A DNA stretch of 64,000 bases from positions 38,649,711 to 38,713,710 of the forward strand of contig NC_044565.1 in the NCBI RefSeq assembly GCF_007565055.1, in the 5' to 3' direction. This document shows, one piece after another, positions 55,721 through 64,000 of the stretch. This DNA comes from Rhinopithecus roxellana (lineage: Eukaryota; Chordata; Mammalia; Primates; Cercopithecidae). The position numbers were made by a program, and so were the translations under genes. Every line of letters begins with the position of its first letter. Position 1 is the stretch's first letter. The notes beneath the pieces were generated by a model, which worked only from the letters and a program-made list of their open reading frames with translations, was not told where the DNA came from and searched no databases.

Positions 55721-56639
55721 ACAAACACACTTTGTGAGGATTATGTGAATATCTGCTTTAGCAATATTGGTATGGATTATTCCTATGTGTACTACAATTC
55801 ATATTTGGTTTAAAGTTTTATTATAGAAAACTTATAGGTCATAAATTGTGTCAACTTATACAGGCATCACTATCCTACTGCAGGGTTAACCAAACAACCC
55901 ACTTCAAACAACATAGATGGTGATGAAGGTAAATGAAATCTAATTTATAATTAAAAACTAGGAATAGAAACCGCCGAAAAGCACAACCAACTCAATACAG
56001 CGCTGATGTTAATATAAAGCAACTGTCCCTAAAATTGAGGATATTTCAACAATCTGCTCATGCATGTTTTTAGTGGGACCTCTTCAAATATTGCCAAGTA
56101 TTGCCTGGCAGCCAGGTGAATACTCAGGTGAGCCCCCCGTAAACTCTAGTTACGTGCTAATTTTTTGTTTATGAATATGAAATACTACTATTAACAACTC
56201 AGAAGTTATATTAGACATGCACACACATACACACACACACGAAAATCTAGGTTATCAAGGACCATTTGCTAGTAAGATCCAAAGAGAAGACATATTAGGG
56301 GATGCTTGTAGAACATTAGGAGGACGCTTGTGGCCTACCAGTTCATTCCTTGAAAATCGCTAGTTAGGTGGTTGGCTTGGCTTTTTGATTCGTCTTCTTG
56401 AGCTGTGTAGTTACCTTTTCTGATTCTCACATTGTTGCTACAGGGGCATCCTAACCTTGTGTCCTAGCAAGCAACCCAGTTCTCCCATGACTTGGACCTC
56501 CAAATCCCCAGTCTCTCGCTGGAGTCTCTCTTTGGGAGGGAGAGTCAGATGTTACCCACTAACTTGGGAGCTTCCCAGTTACCACCCTGGAGTATCTGTG
56601 ATGACATAATGGGAGGCCTTGAGTAATACATGGTGGAGG
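55721..56639. other. Unassigned sequence with a short CA repeat
   Basis: A CA-rich run lies at 56220-56240. Nothing else is recognised. Confidence 0.4.
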
Positions 56640-57150
56640 GAAGTCAGAAGACCTGGTCACAGACCACCTCTGCCTTGCCAGCTGTTTGACAGCAGGCAAA
56701 TCATCTCAGTTGTCAGCTCGCATTTATCCTCTGATAAATGAAAATACAGTCATGCACTGATAGCAACATTTTGATCAATCATGGACTGCATAATACAGTG
56801 ATCCCATAAGATTATAATACTGTATTTTCACTGTATCTCTTCTATATTTATATACACAAACATTTGCCATTACATTACATTTGCCTACAGTATTCAGTAT
56901 ACAAACATGCTGTATAGATGTGTAGCCATAGACTATACCATATAGCCAAGGTGTGTAGTAGGTTTGTGTGAGTACCCTCTATGATGTTTATAAAATGACA
57001 AATGGCCTAATGATGTATTTCTCTGGACTTATCCACATTGTTAAGCAATGCATGACTGTAATAATACCAACCTCATAGATTTCTTGTGAAGATCAAATGA
57101 GATAATGTAAGTGATAAATAAATTCATTTATAAAAGTATTACCTGTTATT
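56640..57150 (-). mobile_element. MIR SINE, antisense, split by a DNA transposon
   Basis: Antisense MIR text before (CTCAGTTGTCAGCTCGC...CTGATAAATGAAAA) and after (AATAATACCAACCTCATAG ... GATCAAATGAGATAATG) the Tigger insertion. Confidence 0.65.
56747..57058 (+). mobile_element. Tigger-type MITE, complete
   Basis: 312 bp with perfect 10-nt terminal inverted repeats CAGTCATGCA / TGCATGACTG and TA duplications at 56745-56746 and 57059-57060, the signature of pogo/Tc1-mariner insertion. It has no coding capacity. Confidence 0.92.
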
Positions 57151-59589
57151 GTTGCATGGAGGAAATGTTCACGCAAGCATCTTGACTGTTCTGTTTACAA
57201 AGTATGCCTGAAATTAGGATTGCAATCATTTATAATAATGACAAACAATCCAAACTGTCAACTATGAAGGTCAAATTCAAAGATCACACAGGTCCTACAG
57301 ACTATTGAGAAAGAGTTGGGAATTACTGATTCCGCAAGTACATGTCTCAGTGATCCTGAATCCCTTTCTTTTTTTCTTTCTCATGGCTTGGAGAGCAGGA
57401 CTTAATTCATATGAATTCTAAACATTAGAAATGACGATCGGTTTTTTCTTTTTCCTTTTCCTTCATCTCACTTGAGTTTCGGAGCTCCAAGAGGACAGTG
57501 GCTGAAGAATGCTAGGAATTCTTCCTTCCACCCAATCAGGAATGTGTCCTGCCTGGGGAACTTAGAAGGAATGTGAGGGCTGCCAGATAAGCCCCAGCAC
57601 TTGAAGCAGTCAGAGCAAGGGACTGTGGGCTTATTATGGGAAAGAGCCCTCCTCTAGAATCAGGCCCTCCTCAACATCCCCGAGAGGCTGTTCTTAGGCT
57701 GACAGCGGAGGTCAGGGCTGGTGATGCAGGAATAACCTTTGCAGCCAGTAAGTGAAGAGACAGCTCAGCTGGATGTTTGAAACAAAGAACAGCAGTGTTT
57801 TTAGTCTTTGGGGAAAGTACATGGTCATGGTACATGGCAGAGAACTTTTTTTTATTGCAGAGGAGTTTTTGGATCAATACATATATGGGCTTGAACATGG
57901 GCTCTGCCATCTGCCAATTAGCTGCATGAGTGGGCTTATATACTCTGTGATAACAACAGTACCTACTTCTTATGGTTGTGGGCAAATTGAATACAATAAT
58001 GTATATAAAATACTTCTCACAATGCCTCTCCATAATTTTGGACTATAGAGCCTATTTTCACATGACTAACTTTTAAAGAGTCTTGATACCCTGCATTTAT
58101 TCAAAGTGTTATAGTATACAGTGTGTTTTCATATCTGTTACCTCTTTTTAATTGCATTAAGCAATGGTATAAACTTGAACACTCTTGGGATGATTTGTGG
58201 ATATGTTACTGTTTTGGAACAAATAATAAGATGTCAGCTTTGGTAGTTATCACAGGGCCTCATCTTAGCTCTTACCCACACCTTGCCCCTGTCACAGTTT
58301 TTGCAGGGAGCTGCCAGTCACAGGCAGGCTGCCTTTCTCAAGTACACTGGCATTGAACTAGTGTAGCCACTCTTACTCAGGCACTAGTGGGAGCTTGGAA
58401 GAAGTTGTTCTTAGAGGTCAAAGAGAGGCACAAAGACTTCAGGGGTTCTGTTAGGTAGGGTTGCCCTTAAATGGCCTCTAGAACATCTAGGCTGCCTACC
58501 TGATCCCCTCAAGCCTGGGTCTCTAAGTTTTACATGCATTGGAGAAGATCTGCCCTGCACTATGCCCCTAACCGGGTTTTCCTTGCCTGCTGCTTTGCTT
58601 CTGCCAATCTTCCTGGAAAAAGGGTTGGGGAGGCAGGATTCTATCTATCTTAACCCTTTCTTGTTCAGACAAGAACTCCTGGAACAATGTTGTTCTTCAG
58701 TGTGACCATGACGCTTGGCATTCCTGAGGTCATGGCACTGTTCCACCTCCCTGGACCCTGAATTTGGACTCATACAATTAGATGAGACCTGTTGAGTCTT
58801 TCTATAGACTTGATCTTGGATTTTCAGCTTCCTCCTAGTGTGGTGGGGATGAGGATGCAGTTCTGACCTAGTGCCTAAAGCCACTCTGAGCTTCCTGGGA
58901 ATTCTTTCTTCCCCAGTCTAGGTCTTTTTGTAATATCAGCCATGGACTCTTGACATGGAGCCTCATGTCCAGCTGGGAGCAAACTTAATTCTACACTGAC
59001 TGCCTTAATGCCTCTAGGATGGTTCCTATATGCCATCTACCTCCCACTCCGTATATCTCAGAGAAATTTCATCCTTTATTGGTAGTAAAGACACATTGTT
59101 TTTGGGAGGAAAACACACAAAACCATTGCTTTTATTGACCTTCTTACATTACTAAGGACAAGCTGGGACCACAGCTCTCTGAGTTGGCAGGGAGGCTAGT
59201 GAGTGAGGGCCAGGCCCAGTCTTATGTGTAGGGACTCAGGATGGAGTTTGGAGGAACTTTCCCATATGAGAATTTGGACCTGGGACAAGGGTCTAAAGCA
59301 GAGTCTAAAGGATGCAGTCAGCCGTCTTATGGTGTGGACTTTGCTAGTGAAAGGCAGAAGATATTCCAAGGTATGATTAGATTGGGGGTAAGGGATGAAT
59401 GGAGGTTGCCTACATGTGTCCAGACTCCAGACAGAAGGATCGGAGCAGGATCCAGTCTCAATAGGTGAAGAGAGACAGAACACTAGGGCTCCCATTACTA
59501 GCTAAAGTTGTGAGCAGGGTCAGGCATTCAACAACACATTTTAAAATACAGCATCAGGCAAATGTATACCTGACACTGACAGTAGCTTG
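57151..59589. other. Unassigned intergenic sequence
   Basis: Short open frames, including 57671-58033 and 59196-59495, lack recognisable products. No splice pattern supports a gene. Confidence 0.4.
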
Positions 59590-60010
59590 AGCACCAGTCC
59601 AAATTTCTTCCTCAGACACCCTCTCCTGATCATTTGTCTGCTTTGCCTGCCACTCATGACCATGATTTGGTTGCTACCCCTCCTAAAATATTCAAACCCT
59701 GTACCCGCCTTCAGCTTTGCCTAACAATTACCCTCCACCCCACTCTACCTTTGCTTCTCATCTCTGGATATGTTTACTCTAGGATGTTTCATATGCTCTA
59801 AACCCATCATTTCCCCCTCAAATCTACTGCTCCTCCAGCCTTCCCTGTTTTACTGACTGACACTGAAGCTAGAGAGCTGAGGGTTATCATAGTCTCATTG
59901 TACCTTTCTATCCACCATGTGCATCATCGTTCTGGTGGTTAGCCCATCTCTATTCCACGATGCTCTTGGGCTGTGGTAGACATCACCAGTGCCTGCCTGT
60001 ATCCAATTCT
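59590..60010 (+). mobile_element. L2-like fragment
   Basis: C/T-rich text of L2 3' composition, e.g. CTTCCTCAGACACCCTCTCC. Diverged and uncertain. Confidence 0.45.
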
Positions 60011-60390
60011 TCATTTCTTCCTGAACACACAAGAGACTCTACCTCCTGATCCACTTCCAATTAGGCAGAGCCATAAGACTAGTTTGGGCCAATTAAATGT
60101 GAATGGAAATTTGTTTATTATTACTAGTCTAAAGCGATGAAAAGCTCTTTCTCGATTCTCTTTATCTGAGACTTTTCTACTGTTGTGTTGAATGCAGAGA
60201 TGTTATGTTGAGGTGGTAGACTCACTGAATAGAAGAAGCCTGGATAGCAGTCACGGAGGATGGCTGCCTTGCAGAGATGATTAGACCTGCAGCAGATGCT
60301 GCATGATCAAGAAATAAACTTTTGTGTTAAGTCACTCAGATGGGATCATTTACTACTATAGTATAATCCAGCTCATCCTGACTAGCACAG
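60011..60390 (+). mobile_element. Old LTR-like repeat
   Basis: GTTTGGGCCAATTAAATGTGAATGG ... CAAGAAATAAACTTTTGTGTTAAGTCACTCAG ... CATCCTGACTAGCAC follows an ancient mammalian LTR pattern, inserted in L2-like text. Confidence 0.5.
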
Positions 60391-61060
60391 TCACGAAGGC
60401 CTGTTGATTTTACCACCTCATATTATTTGAATCAACTTCTCCTCTACGGAATCTCTGCTGCTGTAGCTCAGGACCTCAACATCTCCCACCAGGGCTAGTG
60501 GAAAAGTTTTAAAACAGTCTCCTTGCCTCCAGTTTGACATTCCTCGAACTCATTCTCCAGACACACTAGAATGGTCCTTGTATAATTCAAATCCAATCAT
60601 GTATCTTGGGTTACTCTGCTTTGTTGGCTTCCTGACAGTGGTATGATGAATAGTGCCACATGACAGGGCTTCTCCCTAGCCAACCTCATCTTCCATCTCT
60701 CGTCTCCTTCCATTTTATACCCGGCAATACTCACATGTTTGTGGTTTCCAGAATAATCCATGTTGTTTCCTGCTTCCATGCCTTTGTTCATGCTGTTCCA
60801 TTTATCTGATACATGTTTATTTACCCTTCACTCTCTTCTTTGCCTGGCTAGCTCCTATTCTTCCAGACTATGTTCTAAAACCACCTTTACTGAGAAAGTT
60901 TCCTGCTGGATTTAATATCGCCCCTTCATACTCCCACGGCATCATCTGCACTCGAATGACCACAATATATTGCATCTGTTTATGGGTCTCTCTCCCCTGT
61001 GAGGGTATAAATTTGAATAGGTTGACACTGGTCAGACAGTGGGTACTCAGCTGTAGGAAA
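60391..61060 (+). mobile_element. L2 LINE 3' region
   Basis: CAGTCTCCTTGCCTCCAGTTTG, TTGTTGGCTTCCTGACAGTGG, CTTCCATGCCTTTGTTCATGC and TCTCTCTCCCCTGTGAGGG follow the L2 3' region in order. Confidence 0.75.
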
Positions 61061-61390
61061 TGCTGAGGTAATGAGATTCAAAGATGATGTGGACACTCGG
61101 GGATCATCTTTGGACACAGATCCCAGGATGATGGACTGTGATATACACTTGAAAGTTCTGGCCTGAGAGCTTCATCACTGAGGTGGGCCTCCAGGTCTGA
61201 CAAGAGCAGGGTGGAGGTTCTGACTTCATGACAAGCTTAACGAATGGTAGGCTCAAGGAATTATTAACTTTCTGCCCTAGTCAAGATTAGCTCGAGAACT
61301 GAAGAAATATTACATTGAATGGGAACCATGAAGAGACATCACTTTGAGAAACAGGTAAGGCAGAAGCAGAAGAAAGAAGGTGGGACCTAT
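61061..61390. other. Unassigned intergenic sequence
   Basis: No feature recognised. Confidence 0.4.
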
Positions 61391-61698
61391 TTTCTTTTCT
61401 TTTCTTTTCCTTTTTTTGAGATGGAGTCTTGCTCTGTCACTCAGGCTGGAGTGCAGTGGCACAATCTTGGCTCACTGCAACCTCTGCCTCCCAGGTTCAA
61501 GTGATTCTCCTGCCTCAGCCACCTGAGTAGCTGGGATTACAGGCACCTGCCACCACACCTGGCTCATTTTTATATTTTCAGTAGAGATGGGGTTTCACCA
61601 TGTTGGCCAGGGGGTCTCGAACTCCTGACCTCAAGTGATCTGCCCACCTCAGCCTCCCAAAGTGCTAGGATTACAGGCATGAGCCACTGCGCCCGACC
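61391..61698 (-). mobile_element. Alu, full-length
   Basis: Antisense Alu with a TTTTC-repeat tail (61391-61417). Confidence 0.92.
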
Positions 61699-61790
61699 AT
61701 AACCTTATAAGATCACTGACACGCTTTCTAGATTAGGCTTAGGGAGCAATCACACATTTTGGCTTTCTTGAACAACTATAATAATAAATG

Positions 61791-62756
61791 CAGTAGATTC
61801 TTAGTATTCGTGACAGTTATGTTCTATAAAGTCACTAAGAACACTGATTAGCAAATAGTGAGCCATCACCCCTAGGGAATATAGAGGATTAGACTCCTGC
61901 AAGCCTCTTGTCACATTTTTGTTAACCAATCAATACATAATCATGTTTTGTGTGTGTTTCTGTTTAAAGATGCCTTGTTTACTTTAATATATATTGTTGA
62001 TTAACATTGAACTCATGGCCAACAACAGCATAACTCATGGCTGAACAAAGCTTATCTAGCACATATTTTCTCTGTAAGGTGATTTTTGTACTTAGGAACA
62101 CTAGATAGCACTTTAGCACTACACTTGGGGTCCATCTTAAAAAGCAAAATCGGTTGGGCTCAGTGGCTTATGCCTGTAATACCAGCACTTTGGGAGGCCA
62201 AGGTGGGTGGATCACTTGAGATCAGGAGTTCGAGACCAGCCTGGCCAACACGGTGAAACCCCATCTCTACTGAAAATACAAAAATGAGCCAGGCATGGTG
62301 GCAGGCACCTATAATCCCAGCTACTCAGGAGGCTGAGGCAGGAGAATCACTTGAACCTGGGAGGCAGAGGTTGCAGTGAGCCAAGATTGCGCCACTGCAC
62401 TCCAGTCTGGGCGACAGAGCAAGACTCCATCTCAAAAATAAATAAATAAATAAATAAATAAACAAACAAACAAACAATCAACAGAAACACAAATGTGAAA
62501 AACATGGCATTAAATAGATTGCAAAAAGGACACTTGTTTACAGTATGAGAGCTGGAACAAGAATGCATAGCATCACCTTGTTTAACCTCAGCTGGGAATG
62601 TGTATGTCAGATGACTCAAATTTTTAACTGCTCTGTGCATATCCATGAATGACAATGAAAGCATGAGTGTTGATTTTGGGGTTATAAATAACTTTTAGTT
62701 CATAGGCAAATCCCTAAATATGAAATCCATGAATAATAAGAATCTACTGTAGCTTC
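61791..62756 (-). mobile_element. Tigger DNA transposon with transposase remnant
   Basis: The ends are inverted (CAGTAGATTCTTAGTATTC at 61791 and GAATAATAAGAATCTACTG ending near 62753). Minus-strand text at about 62000-62090 (GAGAAAATATGTGCTAG ... AGCTTTGTTCAGCCATGAG ... TTCAATGTTAATCAAC) matches the CENP-B-like helix-turn-helix start of pogo transposases, now disrupted. An Alu lies inside. Confidence 0.75.
62152..62477 (+). mobile_element. Alu with (AAAT)n(AAAC)n tail, inside the Tigger
   Basis: Full sense Alu whose tail is a compound microsatellite at 62434-62477. Confidence 0.93.
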
Positions 62757-62947
62757 AAAACCTAACACGTGGCTTTGAATTAGGTGTTTTACAAATACAC
62801 ATGTTGCCGAGTTTACCAACTTTTCATTCTTCAGTGAGTAAGATGACATAGAGTTAATATGGTGAGCATATCCTTAAATGTATACGCTATCACCATTGAA
62901 AAAACAGGACTTTCTAGTAAGATTAGTGTCACACAATGTTTATTTAT
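62757..62947. other. Unassigned spacer
   Basis: No feature recognised. Confidence 0.4.
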
Positions 62948-63234
62948 TGAGATGGAGTCTGGCTCTGTCGCCCAGGCTGGAGTGCAATGGCACAGTCTAA
63001 GCTCACTGCAACCTCCGCCTCCCGGGTTCAAGCGATTCTTGTGCCTCAGCCTCCTGAATAGTTGGATTACAGGTGCCTGCAGCCATGTCCAGCTAATTTT
63101 TGTATTTTTAGTAGAGACAGGGTTTTGCCATGTTGGCCAGTCTCATCCTGATCTCCTGATCTTGGGTGATTTGCCCGCCTTGGCCTCCCCAAGTGCTAGT
63201 GCTGGGATTACAGGGGTGAGCCACTGCACCCAGC
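62948..63234 (-). mobile_element. Alu, antisense
   Basis: Full antisense Alu with almost no tail, and small insertions near its 5' end (GTGCTAGTGCTGGG). Confidence 0.92.
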
Positions 63235-63609
63235 CTCATGCAATATTTATATTAAGCTTATGCATGCATTAGTGGAGTTGGAAACTTGTAATAGGCTAGG
63301 CTTCTGCTCCTTTGGGGAAGTTCTGAGCTCTTGTAGAAAACTAAGAACACATTGCACAGTCAGCAACAGAGCTATTGACTGATTGCTTAAAGACCCTCAG
63401 ATTGTTTACTAAGGTCTGAAGATAATCTTTCTTATAGGAAAACATGCTTGGCAGTTAAGGGCACAATCACCCAGCTTCTGAATATTCCCAGGCAGCATCA
63501 CTGGAGCCCAAAACAGTCAAGTAAACAAATTCAAAGAGACAAATATGTCTTTAAGGACACTGACTCATAGAATGGGAAGCAAAATTGTCAGCAAGTTTTA
63601 GACAAATAG
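63235..63609. other. Unassigned intergenic sequence
   Basis: No feature recognised. Confidence 0.4.
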
Positions 63610-63965
63610 ACTAAATGTTTGTGTCCCCTCAAAATTCATATGTTAAATCCTAATGCCCAGTGTGATGGCATTTAGAGATAAGGCCTTTGGGAGGTAATTA
63701 GGTCATGAGACTGGACCTGTCATAAATGAGATTAGAACTCTTATAACAGAGGCCCCAGAGAGCATCCTCACCACCTTCTGCTATGTAAGAACACAGTGAA
63801 GCTGTCTATGAACCAGGAAGTCGGCCCTCACCAGACACTGAATCTGCTGGTGCCTTGATCTTGGGTTTCCTAGACTCCAGAGCTGTAAAAAATACAATTT
63901 CATTGTTTACAAGCCACCCAATCAATGGTATTTGCTTGTAGTAACCTGAACGAACTAAGACACAG
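63610..63965 (+). mobile_element. MaLR-type (MLT1/MST group) LTR
   Basis: GTGTCCCCTCAAAATTCATATG ... GGCCTTTGGGAGGTAATTAGG ... CTCCAGAGCTGT ... GAACGAACTAAGACA. It is complete or nearly so, as a solo LTR. The subfamily is not resolved. Confidence 0.7.
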
Positions 63966-64000
63966 ACCAAATACCTGCAAAATGAGGATCTTGTCCAATT

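Noticed and set aside
1..64000. tRNA, rRNA, snRNA or microRNA genes
   Set aside because: I saw no cloverleaf A/B-box pair, U6-like start or other signature. Small RNAs cannot be excluded without a covariance-model search.

Overview
This is nuclear DNA of a catarrhine primate. It is about half transposable elements, including 24 Alu or Alu-monomer segments, many L1 3' ends, L2, MIR, MER-type DNA transposons and MaLR LTRs. It has one vertebrate CpG-island promoter and no bacterial features. One young Alu (53824-54122) has three bases that I know as hallmarks of Old World monkey AluY (AluYR-type) copies, so a macaque, baboon or vervet relative is more likely than human. This rests on one element.

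The only active gene I can support is EHBP1 (EH domain-binding protein 1), on the minus strand. Its CpG-island promoter and unresolved first exon lie at about 24.4-25.4 kb. The first coding exon is 23318-23713, with the start codon at 23421. The rest of the gene runs leftward, so positions 1-23317 are the 5' part of the following intron. Everything right of about 25.4 kb is upstream intergenic DNA with no gene I can recognise.

The intron carries two L1-mediated retrocopies only about 0.9 kb apart. At 10707-12793 (minus strand) is a young, nearly full-length EIF2A copy with a 15-nt perfect target-site duplication. It is broken only by a frame-shifting deletion of about 85 nt. At 13728-15165 (plus strand) is an IL18 copy with an inverted 5' end, spliced exons 1-3, and then what looks like retained intron 3 ending in a poly(A) tail. 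The rest of the intron holds a 5' L1 with an internal deletion (1.5-6.2 kb), a MER30 split by two Alus, MER1, MER2 and MER5A elements, and two long L2 tracts (about 17.8-19.6 and 21.2-22.3 kb).

The intergenic part (25.4-64 kb) holds three same-strand Alus followed by an inverted one (33.8-35.5 kb), interleaved L1 3' ends (36.4-38.7 kb), an L1 inside an MLT1-type LTR (44.9-45.7 kb), an L1 3' end (51.7-52.8 kb), an Alu cluster (52.9-54.7 kb), a Tigger with transposase remnants (61.8-62.8 kb) and a MaLR LTR at the right edge. About 10 kb around the promoter (17.4-27.2 kb) contains no Alu.

I see no new enzymatic or defence system. The most noteworthy points are the structure of the IL18 retrocopy, the long open frame in the EIF2A retrocopy, and the string of short upstream ORFs in the EHBP1 leader. 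Repeat family names come from recalled consensus sequences, not from a search.
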